Assembly: GCA_039566865.1 (NCBI GenBank)
Contig: CM076958.1
Coordinates: forward strand, 1,674,001-1,738,000
DNA length: 64,000 bases
DNA from: Aurelia coerulea
Taxonomy: Eukaryota > Cnidaria > Scyphozoa > Semaeostomeae > Ulmaridae
Direction: 5' to 3'
Made by a program: the position numbers and the translations under genes
Shown here: piece by piece, positions 12,005-23,030 of the stretch
Position numbering within the stretch: position 1 is the stretch's first letter
How the letters are laid out: each line of letters begins with the position of its first letter
Notes under the pieces: generated by a model
The model's input: only the letters and a program-made list of their open reading frames with translations
Databases searched by the model: none
Told to the model about the DNA's origin: nothing

Positions 12005-12320
12005 TGATATTATACAATAAACTGATTTATTTAATTTTGATAAGATGTTGTTTTTATGAAATGTATAGCTAATTGATGCAAAAAAAAGTGGAGCTCCTAA
12101 GAAAAATATATCTTGTCTGTTGCTTTTGTTGTTTACTTTGAACTTGAAACAATGTTGGAAATTGTACAGCATGAATTTTGTGAAGGGTGATACTCATAAT
12201 GGATAAAGTATAGATACACATCAAAGGCATGGTTTAAAATGTCTCAAATTATGCCTTTAATTTTATTTCTCAACTTTTTGCAACTTCAAAATTCAGCATT
12301 GAATTGAACATTTTTGGATC

Positions 12321-12510
12321 CAGAGACGTAGGAACTGGGAGGCACTGAGGGCACAAGATTTTGCAATAAACAAAGAAGTGCCCTCCTTATTTTCAGGTAG
12401 TGCCCCCTTAGTTTAGTGCCCTTGTTCCTAGCTTAGTGCCCCCTTAGCTTATGAAAAAATACCCTTGAGGTGTTGTGCCCCCCAAGTTTGAGATCCTTCC
12501 TACGTCCCTG
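12321..12510. mobile_element. GAGACGTAGGAA-type MITE, copy B
   Basis: CAGAGACGTAGGAACTGGG at the left and CCTTCCTACGTCCCTG at the right. Interior GTGCCC-rich blocks and CTTGAGGTGTTGTGCCCCCC match the inverse of copy A. Confidence 0.8.
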
Positions 12511-14549
12511 TTTAGTTTGGATCACAAGTGGAATTCAGGTGCACATATAGAGCTGAATTCATGCTTGCACTGTAACTTTCAATGCTTCCTGGATAAGTTT
12601 TCATGTGTCACATTACTGAGCCAAACACAAGTCTTACTGTGCGAAGGGCAATAAGAAGGGTGCGTCAGGTGCCAATTCAGCTTTTTAGGGCAAAAATGGG
12701 GATGGCTGCTGGGTCTGCAAAATTTACTACCCACTTCAGGAAGATTGTGCCCCACCACAGCTAATAATTTGTTTTGCTAGCTTTTTTCATAAATTCCTTT
12801 TGGAAGTCCCACTTCTTTTGCAGCTATTTGAACAAATGTCACCCTGCATATGGGTACTCTGATCAGGAAGAGAAAAGTCAATGGGTTTTTTTGAGATAGG
12901 TTAGATCTGATAAAGTTATCAGATCAACCCAAAAATATGCTTTTCACTGTGCTTTCATTTCAATAAAGATCTATGGTGGCAATACTAAAAACAACAAGAA
13001 ATTCCAGTGCTGGTCTTTTTAAATGTCTTTCTCACATATAGATATAAATTACTAATTCAGCCTTTTGTAAAATGTTCCCAAATTCAACTAAATTGTTTAG
13101 CTTTCTCATGGTTCAATTTTTTGATAGAAGTCCTTGTTCCATCAACAGATCCCAACTGCTAACTTTGTCAAGTGAACACAGAAATTTTCCTTTCCAAATG
13201 ATTAACATGTTGTGCACAAACAAGTTTTTAAAGTATTTGGTGATTTGTTTGTAAACACTTAATATTTGCAGATTTTCAAATCTTTATGCATGAACTCTTG
13301 ATTGTTAGTTCTCTTGAAAATTTAAAGGGTGCTTGGGATCTCTTCTATGCAGAAGACAAAGTTAGTAGTTTTAAAACAGATTGGAGCAAATGTTCTCTGA
13401 AATTCTGGAGGTGCTGGACTTTCATGGCAGTTCTTGACATATCCAGTCCAGATTAGGATAATCCCCTGCAAGAAGGCCTGTTCCAACATGTCTGCTTTAT
13501 TGTGGCTTTAAACTTGACAAAGCTGCAGAAAGATTAGGCAATTCGGGATAATAAAATGTCTGCTGTCTTCAAAAAAAAATTTTCAGTTGAATTCTTTCCA
13601 ATGTTCTTTGTTAATATTCTGGGTAAAAATCATATCACCAGTCACCACCGGCCTAAAAAGGGATAGATTGTTCTGCTTGCAAGTATTCTTGTGATCAGGA
13701 CATAGGAAAGAAGTGCCAGCATCTCTAACAAAGAATAGTTTCCACGATTTCCAAAAATGCATTTGAAGTGCTCCCGAATTTGTAAAGGTCATCCGCTTCT
13801 CGCAGCTTTTTAGGCCATAGCCCTCCAGCCGGAAATTTGATCGATTGCAAACGTGGCCTCGTTTTCGTTTTGCATTTTTTGTGTTTGTTCATATCGTGTA
13901 TTATGAGCCGGCAAAGTTGCCCACAACTGATAAACAGATAAGTTATTGTTTACCGAAACATTTTTGATGAAAATGTTATTTTGCTTGAAATATTTATCCG
14001 GATGTTTAATGTTCGTTGTTGCTTCCCCATGCCTTTGGTTTGTTGAATGTCATTGAAATAATCGTGATTCGAGAAATCTTTAACCAATTTCTGCGAGGCT
14101 TGTGTCCAAAGGTAAGCAAGGGTACAGTTGAACACTGGTGATGAGCTTCTATGGAGGAGTGCTGTAACTAGTATATCCCTGCGGAAGAATAATTTCTATA
14201 GTTCTGCGGAGGAGATAAAGGCTAGCTCCTCCGTAGTAGTAAGTAATGTTCTCCTCCGCAAAGCAACAAAGCTTTGGGAATTAAGCACAAATTTGGCGTC
14301 TAACCATCCATGTAGTAAGTTAACGTCTCTGGATCAGAATTGTCTGAACAGTACCCAAATACCTTTGCACTTTTATTGTTCATTAAAAGCAAAGTTGCTG
14401 CTCTTTGGGAAGTCTAGATAAACATATTTAATGAAGCTTATTTTGCTTCAAACAAATTCTTTTTTTATATCAGTGTTATGATTGTTGTTTCTTTCATTCT
14501 TTTATTCTTTTGTTCTTTTGTTTGTAAGTAGCTTTTCGTAACACACCCT
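12511..14549. other. Intergenic DNA, no supported gene
   Basis: A minus-strand frame at 13583-13792 (69 codons) has no recognised motif. The word GAACAAACACAAAAAATGCA occurs on the minus strand near 13890. A cluster of CTCCTCCGC/GCGGAGGAG words lies at 14145-14265. Confidence 0.4.
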
Positions 14550-14707
14550 TTAGCTATTCTACAAAAGAGCCTGAATTGAGCGTCTTTCTTATACATTTCA
14601 AATGCGACTTTCGATTGAGTGGCGATAAAGCTTCTATCACTATTGCGTACATTCGAAAATTCCATTTGCAAAATATCGTTCAATCCTAATTCTTTTCTGA
14701 ATAGCTA
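14550..14707. mobile_element. TAGCTATTCT-type MITE, copy a
   Basis: The left end TTTAGCTATTCTACAAAAGAG is matched by right end TTCTTTTCTGAATAGCTA. The interior GATAAAGCTTCTATCACTAT and CGTACATTCGAAAATTC recur at 20944, 32083, 46895 and 49653. Confidence 0.75.
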
Positions 14708-15777
14708 GGGGGCTTCTTATATATTTAGTTGTATTTTAGTTTATCTCCTTCATGTGATGGCCCTGGGGTAGTCATGATCTTTTGCTCCCCTTGGTATCGT
14801 TTTTGTAGTATTGTATGGTAGCTCGTTTGTAATCTTAGGTAATTCGTAAATTGTAAATTTTTAACATTGAATTTATAGAAAAAAAATTGTTGTTATGTAA
14901 ATACTTGCAGTAAGCGCCTATCAACATTTTTAGTTTGAGTAATAGAGCTTAAGAATTGTTCTGCAAATGCAAAGATTTGAAATGAATTTGTTACTTTTTG
15001 AAGCAAGTGTGGTAGAAACTTGCTGTCACTGTCGCTTTGTAGACATCAAATGTTGCAATTTTTTGGAGCCTCTTATTTTGACTCGTTGGTTCTTCTGTAT
15101 TTTTCATCTGCAGAATAAAAGAGCTCTTTATATCTAAACGTGGGAAATCTTTAATAAAAGGCTATCTGTTTAACTTATAGCTGATTTTTTAGTAGGCCAC
15201 TCTTATTCAAATGACCAAAAATTCCTTGTTCAGTGACTTCCTTTTTTATTTATTTTTCCAATGCTTTTCTTTCGTTGTCTAATTGTTCTTATTGTAATTT
15301 AGAAGTTGTGGGTACTTATCGTGGGAAAATCTTAACTCTTTGTTGAAATGTAGCATTTTATTGTATCTTTTGCTCTCTTTCTTTTTGGTTTCCTTAATGC
15401 CATGCAAACAAAGATATCGGCGGTGTAAAGTGATTTTGTAACGGTATGAGAATATCCAATTTATAGATAGTGTCGTTTTGTAGATAAGGAGACGAAAAGT
15501 GGTGCCACATTCAGAGCTGAAGACTTTTCTAGTGTTTTGAATTTCCGCAAGACTGCATTTTATAAATTCTCATATCTTTTCAACTAACACTGGTCACAGC
15601 AAGTCGTGAGAGAGAATCTGAGAATAAGGAGGGGATCTTTAAACATAAAAAGTGGTGAGGAAATTCCCCACCAGCCCCTTCCATGTCCCCCATGTTCATA
15701 CCAGTCATGCCCATTTCCACGAGAAGTTAAAGATTTCCAATGAGCAACATAATATTCGCCAATCCTCTGACTTTGCC
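14708..15777. other. AT-rich intergenic DNA, nothing recognised
   Basis: No coding motifs or repeat partners. Confidence 0.45.
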
Positions 15778-16305
15778 AATGAACAGTACCTAAAGTTCCT
15801 TTGAAGCAATCATATCAATGGCAGATGAAAAGCCATCCGTGCAATCATGTTAAATATTTGATACCAGTGATCTGATCCCATGTTTTTATGCATCTGATTT
15901 CGATTTCCAGGTATCAAAATAATACCTTGCCAAAATCTGACTTTACTTGAATTTCCTGTGAGATAATTCGTTGAGGCAACGCCTGGAAAAATGTGGGTTC
16001 TGTGGTACACAATTCCTGATACAAGAATGGTACCACCCAGAGTGGTGCAAAGTTGCCTAGGGTTAACACTTGGCATTATTCTGTAGCTGCCTTCCTGCAT
16101 CATGCCATGACGGTGTCATGGCGTGGCGCAGTGGTGTAATTATCTGACTTTGCAGCCAGACCAGTCAGGCGGACAGGGTTTCAGCCCAGTACACGCATCA
16201 TCATTTGAGCGTCATTGCAAGAGGTTGCGGACTCGATTAGGTCTTCTCTTCTTCTGCGATCCCAGTGCTTGGTGCTAAAAACCGCAACTTCACTTCATAC
16301 TCATT
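15778..16305 (+). repeat. Composite repeat with tRNA-derived SINE, sense copy
   Basis: 15778-16110 is shared with 3443-3790 in reverse. 16121-16305 is the SINE: a tRNA-like head of about 76 nt whose ends (GCGTG at 16121, CACGC at 16196) can pair, an exact A-box-like TGGCGCAGTGG, a weak B-box region (GGGTTTCAGCCC) and a body with TTGAGCGTCATTGCAAGAGG. It is not a functional tRNA, since the arms and anticodon loop do not fit a canonical tRNA. Confidence 0.75.
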
Positions 16306-17587
16306 TTCTATTTTAAAGGGGCATTATCACCCAGGGTTCCTTGCGGGCACTTACAATGTCTGACTGTCTGAAGATCAAATTTGGCCTAAACAGAACAAGA
16401 GGTCCACAATGCAGTAATTGAGCTGATAGCACAGAAGGAAAGTAACGAAACTAAGACAACGACAGTAAGATTTTTCTGTCAGTTTGACGCTGCGAAGGAG
16501 TAACGTAAGCGTTTCTCCTCCGCAGCGTCACCTTAGTAGCTAACCCCCCCCCCCGCAGAAGTAATTTTATTCTTTTAATGCTGACAGTTTTCTGAATAGA
16601 CTTGGAGCAAGTCTAGGAGAGAGTTTTGTAGGTAACCCGAGTCAGCCTTTATGTGCCAGACTTCCAGCTTGGAGTTGATAATCTGGGACGCAGGTTAACT
16701 TGTTTGATTTGAACCGAAACTGTGTTCGATTTTGAAAAGTTGATCTGTTCCATATGGTCAGTTATTTTAAGAAGATAACATATTTTAATTTGAAACGACG
16801 CTACATGATTTAGTTCGTGTTTAGTAAGCACTACTTTCAAGACTTTTGTCTGCTTCCTACAAACATCTGTTGTCTTTGTAAGGGTGAAGGTATGACAAAA
16901 GAAAAGTGACCCTCTTGACACACCCAGCCTTTTTGCTTATCAGCGTTCGTCTTGGACAATTACCCGAGTTTCTTGAATCTGTGCACGGCTCTGTCAATTT
17001 TATATGTGAAAATCCACCAGGTCCAGTTCAGCAAACAATGTAGTTCAATAAAAAAGGGAAAATAGCGTTGTTGTTATTATTATTATTGTTGTTGTTGCGA
17101 TAACTGGGCCTATGCAATGAGTCCATCCCTTCAGTAAATTTTCCTAAATAGGAACTCATAATGAAAGAGATGGTCGTATTTTCTGCATGCATCGATCAAA
17201 TCATTGCCTGAACCTATTTTTAATTGAATTTTCACGCGATGCCAACCTTCATGGGTTCCTTGAGCTGTAATCTCTCTCCCCTGTGCGTCCGTACACAGAG
17301 AAACCTGTTATTAGTTTTCTGAAGTCTTTCCTGTAGAATTTCTACCAATTAACTGCTTGATTTTTGTAGTTTCCCAGTAATGCTGCAACAAATGTAGAGG
17401 GGCGTCGCCAGGCGCTCAGCTGAAAATCCTCATAATATCCTCTTGAAATCAGTACTAATGGTTCGTAAAAGATAAACATTTTTAAAACCCCTTTTATTAA
17501 GTCTTAAAGGATAAAAACTTTTCAAGGGGAAATAGCCTGATGTTAACTACCTTCTGTGTAACCCTATAACCGAATTTTCATCGAAAT
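16306..17587. other. Intergenic DNA with a small hairpin and shared motif block
   Basis: 16485-16529 pairs TGACGCTGCGAAGGAGTAACG with CGTTTCTCCTCCGCAGCGTCA. 16517-16617 (CGCAGCGTCACCTTAGTAGC to GACTTGGAGCAAGTCTA) recurs at 31096-31189. No gene is seen. Confidence 0.6.
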
Positions 17588-17867
17588 ACACGTATTTTTG
17601 TGTAAGAAACTGGTAACCGGTTATAAGAAACTAAACTCTCAAATCACGAAATATTTAAGAAACTCCAGCATATTACTCGGAAGGCACTTGAGTAATTTCT
17701 AAACATTAATGTTTTGAAACTTTAATGAGGGCACAGGTAGTAAGCATGAAGATTGTTATGGAACCGTTAAGAAGCTCGTAAGAAACTCCGAGTACTCAAA
17801 GTCCCATAACTTTAAGAAACTTTCCGTACTGGCTCAAATTCTTAGTTTCTTATAAAGGAATACGTGT
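17588..17867. mobile_element. AAGAAACT-type MITE, copy c
   Basis: TA-flanked element with CACGTATTTTTG at the left and GAATACGTG at the right, and family interior words. About 280 bp. Confidence 0.85.
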
Positions 17868-18404
17868 ATGACTCTTCCAAGTAGCTTGTCAGAACGAAGG
17901 TAGAGAGGCGTCGCCAAAGGCTCGGCTGAAATGCATCATAAAAAGAATCTAAGATGAAGTGGTTAAAACGGTGAAATAGCTCAGATATGAAACGGTGAAA
18001 TAGCCTAATACTAATTCATCCTGTCTGAGCCATATGAGAAGATTTTCCACGTAAAGGGTATCCCCTCCTTCGATTCGTAGGGCAGACCGACGCCCTGATT
18101 GCGAGTCATGCTTGTTCGAAATTCAGAATAACCATAAAAGGATGAGTGGTTTTAAATCTCCTGCGAAATGTTGATGGAATCATCTTTAATATTCCACATG
18201 AAAAGACAACGCTTATTATTGCTCTCCAAATTTTTCTGACTCTTAATAAACAAACTTTTTAGTGGGGAAAATGTTCATTCTAAGGTAGGTTAATAAGGGG
18301 ACATTCCAAAATCATATTTCTATTATCGACTTTTTGTTAACTTTACATTGATGATAACCTATTTTACTCTTCTCAGATCTTAGATAAGAATTGATCTAGA
18401 CATA

Positions 18405-18622
18405 CTCGTTTTCTTTTTTATAAGAAACTAAGAATTTGGGCCAGTATTGAAAGTTTCTTAAATTATCAGATCTTTTCAATGTTTAGACATTACTCAAGTT
18501 TTCCGAGTAATATGATGCTGGAAACAAGTGAGAATAAAGGAAAACATGCTAGAGTTTCTTATTTTTTAGCGATCTGAGAGTCTGAGTTTCTTATTAGCGG
18601 TTTCTTTTAAAAAAATATGTGT
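18405..18622. mobile_element. AAGAAACT-type MITE, copy d (short)
   Basis: Starts TTTTATAAGAAACTAAGAAT and ends AAAAAAATATGTGTA. The middle is deleted relative to other copies. Confidence 0.75.
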
Positions 18623-18624
18623 AT

Positions 18625-18975
18625 GCACGCATTTTCTTTTTTAGGAAACTGCACCGCTTATGAGAAACTCTCAGATCGTAAGAAACTCAAATATAACTTG
18701 ATTAAGAAAGGATTTATTTTAATAAAGGAAATCCTCAATAAGTTTTTACTTATTTTTCACTTGTTTCGTGTATCATTGCTCGAAGACTTGAGTAATGGAA
18801 AGGCTTAAAAACACCTTGTTTCGCAATTGCGCAGGTAGCAAACATGTAGACTGTTATAGAACCTTTAAGAAACTTCTAAGAAAAAACGCTAAGAATTCAA
18901 AATTAGATGATTTAAAAAAAACTGTTAGTACTGGTTCAAATTCTTACTTTCTTATAAAAGAATACTTGTGTACGT
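18625..18975. mobile_element. AAGAAACT-type MITE, copy e
   Basis: Lies directly beside copy d with only a few bases between. Family interior words are present; ends degraded. Confidence 0.7.
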
Positions 18976-19558
18976 AGATTTCTTCACAGGAAACTCTTTA
19001 CTAGAAACCAAAGCGTCATTTCACCAGAAAATTACGAAACTTTGACCATTTGAAAATTTTACTTGGAAACGGTGTTACGTTTTATAAGACCTTTCAATTC
19101 ATACTGTGAACAGTGTCTGCTGAAAAGCTCTCAGTATGCTTAATCGTAGGTCCTAACTTTGCGCATCGTTGAGTTTTTTAAATTGCAAGAAGCTGAGCTA
19201 AAAGCATCACCGTTCAATAAATTTAAATGCAATTGTATCTATAAGTTCATAACATGATTTACTGTTTTAATGGGACTCGCTGCCTTTCTTGTGTTATACC
19301 ATAGCGTTGTTAAAATATTTTTGTCATTTAGAGGGCTTTTGACCGAAGAAAGTTCTTACGTTAGGAAACGGTGATCGCAAAAACATTGCTCTGTCTTTTA
19401 AATCGACTCTTTGTCCGGGTCTTCCTGGTTCTTTTGCGGGCAAGCTAAGGTACAATTTCCCACTGTCTGAAAATCGATTTGGCCTAAACGGAAACATTTC
19501 ATCCAAAATACAGAAGTTGAGCCGAAGAGCAGTTTAACGATAGTAAAACTTTTCCATC

Positions 19559-20098
19559 AACACGTATTTTTTATGAGAAACTGCCCATAACTCTCAGATC
19601 GCCAAATAATTAAGAAACTCCAGTACTGGGAGAATTTAAGTTAAGAAACTATTTAGTTTGATAAAAGAACTTTATTTTCACTTGTTTCCTGTATCACAGT
19701 ACTCGAGTAATGTCTAAACACTGGAAAAACTTAAAAAACATTGTTTTGAAATATGTTCGTTGCGTGTGGTACTATGTAATTGAACAGTAATATAATATAT
19801 AAATGATTTAAGTACCAAAAATAGCTAAGATGTTTAAAACACGATGTTTCGAGCATCAAGTCAACGAGTACATGCTCGAAACGTCGTGTTTTAAACATCT
19901 TAGCTATTTTTGGTACTTAAATCATTTATATATTATATTATTGTTTTGAAATGTTCACGAGGGCACAAGTAGTGAACATGAAAATTGTTATGGAAACTCT
20001 AAGAAACTCGTAAGAAACTCTGAGTACTCAAATCTGATAATTTTAAGAAACTTTCAGTACTGACCCAAATTCTTCGTTTCTCATAAAAAAATATGTGC
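19559..20098. mobile_element. AAGAAACT-type MITE, copy f, carrying a hairpin insertion
   Basis: The family element is interrupted after ATTGTTTTGAAAT and resumes at 19941 with a second TTGTTTTGAAATG. The inserted part is described separately. Confidence 0.85.
19755..19940. mobile_element. Inserted near-perfect hairpin (69-bp arms) with long target repeat
   Basis: Left arm 19788-19856 and right arm 19872-19940 are reverse complements with one visible mismatch, separated by a 15-nt loop. About 30 nt of unpaired sequence (GTTGCGTGTGGTACTATG...) precedes the left arm. The host words ATTGTTTTGAAAT flank both sides. No ORF. Confidence 0.88.
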
Positions 20099-20578
20099 AC
20101 TGCAACCGACCGCAACATGGATTCATGGATTCCGTTTAGGCCAAATTTACTTTTCAGACAGTCTGAAATTTCAGCGTGCCTGCAAAAACAATGGCTCTAA
20201 AGGTGCCTCCTCCTAACAGCCACAAAAATCATCAACTTCATTATTCAATCAAAAGTTCTCAGAGTTAATTGAAACTGAATGAAAAATGAAGACAAAATAA
20301 AATAGGAAGGTAGGGAACGAGAAATCCGAGAGAGAGCAAATCGCCTTAGGCCCGTCCATGCTTCTTTGTTTGCATCAATGTACAGTGATGATCTTGTTAA
20401 CGTTGTCTGAGAAAGCCTTGAAATGCACTGCAGGGGAAGCATCACGAATGGTCTTAATTTTGCCGTTACTTTGGTAATCTTATTTCCATGTAAGCACCAC
20501 AGTTGTTCGTTTCCTTTTAGAGATACTGCTAACAGAGGATTACATAATCATTACATTTCAAATCGATTCAGCAGATGT

Positions 20579-20772
20579 TTACAGGGAATGTAGGCAACTA
20601 GGCATATAAAAGTGGCTCAAGCCACTTGCAGTCAAACTTTAGCCTATCAGATATCAGGATTTCCTGCTGACGTAGATCAGTTACCCAAATATGGTGCGGC
20701 ACGTGTATCGGCCTATTGTTTTCGTAAGGTTATCTTTATCAAAGGCTGATACATGCTTAGATTCCCTTTAAC
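20579..20772 (+). repeat. TTTAAAGGGA-type repeat, uninterrupted copy
   Basis: Matches the 3-574 copy outside its insertion, including GGCTCAAGCCACTTGCAGTC and GATACATGCTTAGATTCCC. It provides the empty site for the TTA-duplicating MITE. Confidence 0.85.
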
Positions 20773-20943
20773 TTTGCATTCTATGATAAGCATATCAAGT
20801 TGTGCAGTACAAGTGTGCCAAATCTCATGCTTTTACCTCAAAGCCCACAATTATTACACCATTCTGCTGGACTTTGATGAATCCATACAACATCTTCCAC
20901 TTTTCGGACAATTCTTTTGAGACCAAAGCCCCGGAATAAACCT

Positions 20944-21122
20944 TTCAGCTATTCTGAAAAAAGAGTCTGGATCGAGTAATATTTGGTTAGATTTTTTTAT
21001 TTGAAAGGTTTGATTGAGCGGCGTTAAAGCTTCTATCGTTATTGTGCACGTTCCAAAATTCGTCTGTTTGTATAAAAATGCATAAAGATGTCGCTCGATC
21101 CAGACCCTTTCCCGAAAAGATC
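20944..21122. mobile_element. TAGCTATTCT-type MITE, copy b
   Basis: CAGCTATTCTGAAAAAAGAG and the interior AAAGCTTCTATCGTTATTGT match copy a. The right end (CTCGATCCAGACCC) abuts the element at 21123. Confidence 0.7.
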
Positions 21123-21497
21123 TACCGTAAAACTCTATTAAGCCCCCAACCTCATCCCCAGGGCCTTTTGTCATATTGGGCGTCCCAATATGAAAAAAGG
21201 CCCTGGGGACGAGGTTGTAAGCTCCCTTTCTATCAAGCCCCCCCCCACTTACATCAAATTCAAGAGTTTAAAGATTCTCCATTTATTGAGCCTTATAAGT
21301 TTACATGTTAATTTTAATGTGTTTTGATATAAAACTTTGTCGAATTCATGTATTTAATTCGTAAAATTGTCTGTTTAAATCACAAAATGTGGTGCAAAAA
21401 GGACTAAAAAGTCAACCTCGCCCCCAGGGCCTTTTGTAAGTGTCCAAAATTAAATAAGCTCCCCCCCCCTCCTGGGCTTAATAGAGCTTTTACGGTA
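21123..21497. mobile_element. TACCGTAAAAGCTCTATTA-type MITE, copy A
   Basis: The left end TACCGTAAAACTCTATTAAG and right end CTTAATAGAGCTTTTACGGTA are inverted repeats ending in TA. An inner hairpin (21148-21180 with 21183-21217) has arms containing CCCCAGGGCCTTTT. Other copies: 36045-36343, 47604-47876 and 48131-48545. Confidence 0.85.
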
Positions 21498-22424
21498 TTT
21501 GGAGATATTTCAGACAATATAGCACACATTGCTGATGGCTCCATAAATCTTATCTGGCTACAAGGAAGGATGCTTGTAACTTTGTAAAGAAGATTAATGG
21601 TTTGTTTCCTTGCATCCGCCTCCTCCATAATATATCATTTTTAGTAACCACATTTTGTATCAACTTTTTTTTGTAAGCTAAATATGTACTAAAGTTTTTC
21701 AAAGGGTTTGAGTGTATGAAAATAGTGTATGTAGAAAAGGATAAAAGGATATGAAAGCATTTGTCTGTATTTACATGATCAAAATGCCAGACAGAAAAAT
21801 CGAGAGCTCCAAATTAGCTCCCGAAGTAATGAAAACATTTTTCAAAGTAGCCACCTGAGTTTTATGAAAGAAAACAATAATTGAAAACGGTTTCGCAGCA
21901 ATATCTTTGGGAATTTCTTTCCGTCTGAAAGGGCACCATTTGGATTGCTCATCCAGAGTTTGATTGTTCTGAATATAATTTATGTATCCTGCTTTCAAGA
22001 ATTGAAGAATGAGTTTATTGTCATCGTTGGCTTTGAGGAAGCTAAGCTATGGATCATTGGGGGGGATTCCTCGGGTGTTTTATTTAAATTCAACTTGCTG
22101 AACAATCCTAAAGAAGTGACCAAGAAGACGAAGGGAAGCAAATTAAAATAATGCTCAAACTGAACGATTTTCTGTCAAATTGAACATGGATCTTGACGAA
22201 TTAAGAGCTGATCATATCTTTTAATCTCTTAACCACAGACAGTAAAAGGCCAGGACCGAACATTGTTTTGGTCACGTTGAATTATTTCGAGGTCACAGTA
22301 CAGGTACAGACAGCTAAGTGCGAGAATGGAGTTGTTCAAAGACAGGCTGTATTCTCTCTTCTTGATAACTACTCGGAGAGCATAATATGGTGTAATCAAG
22401 TTTGATTGTTTGTAACAGTAAGCA
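21498..22424. promoter_or_regulatory. Upstream region of the collagen gene, no defined promoter element
   Basis: This region should hold the proximal promoter or a 5' UTR intron. I see no convincing TATA box or initiator. A putative acceptor TTTGTAACAG at 22408-22417 before the ATG hints that the transcript starts further upstream. Confidence 0.3.
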
Positions 22425-23030
22425 ATGTTGTATGAATTGCTTTTCTTAACAGTGATCAATTTTATTTCTGCTTCAGAACGACCAACCGATGTCAATTTAC
22501 TTATCGCTGTTGGGACACCGTTACCCAGAGATGTCGCTCCAGTCACTGGACCATTCGGACATCGAGGCCGTCCGGCTATTGAATTCTCTCCAAATAGCTA
22601 TATCGGACGGTATGCAAGAGACATGTTACCACGGCCGTTCCCAAAGAATTTTGCTATCAAGGTGACAACTTATTTATATACAATGAAAGGAGGTGTGTTA
22701 TTTAGCGTTGTATCGAAAGATCAACACAGAGACTTCCTCATTTTAGAGGTGAAACAAAAAGGAACTAAAAATCAAACTATCCTACTCACATACAAGAACT
22801 CGTATCCTTCAAAAACATATGTTGCAAGATTTGACGTACCGAAGTTCTCCCGACGATGGACGGTCTTTTCGATAGTCGTACGCGACCAAGAAGTTTGGTT
22901 GTACATGAATGGATGCAACGTCGTGAGAGGATTAGCACTGATGATGAGACGTGAGCCATTGCAGATTGAGGAGGATGCTGTGGTTTATGTTGGCAGGGCT
23001 GGATGGTATTCAAGGAAAAGACCATTTTTT
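22425..23030 (+). CDS. Exon 1: signal peptide and most of the TSPN/LamG-like domain
   Basis: The ATG at 22425 opens a hydrophobic leader ([13 protein letters not shown]), with likely cleavage near residue 17 before ERPTDVN. An in-frame stop lies shortly upstream, so this is the first usable ATG. The body has TSPN hallmarks: a DVNLLIAVG start strand, a [11 protein letters not shown] strand, [20 protein letters not shown] carrying the first conserved Cys (residue 164), and a VYVGRAGW strand near the end. One N-glycosylation sequon lies at residue 116 (NQT). The donor GTAAGT follows TTT at 23030, phase 0. A possible acceptor TAACAG at 22417 just before the ATG suggests a spliced 5' UTR. An alternative acceptor at 22476 would remove the leader and is less likely. 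Confidence 0.85.

Noticed and set aside
13583..13792. Minus-strand frame with several aromatic and Cys residues as a host exon
   Set aside because: No recognisable domain and no convincing paired splice sites; kept only as unexplained.
16121..16196. A tRNA gene
   Set aside because: It has A-box and weak B-box-like words and pairing ends but no proper anticodon arm; dispersed copies show it is a SINE head.
22477..22490. Acceptor CTGCTTCAG at 22476 as the start of exon 1
   Set aside because: It would need an upstream coding exon ending in phase 1, unlike every other intron in the gene. Reading through from the ATG at 22425 gives a good signal peptide.
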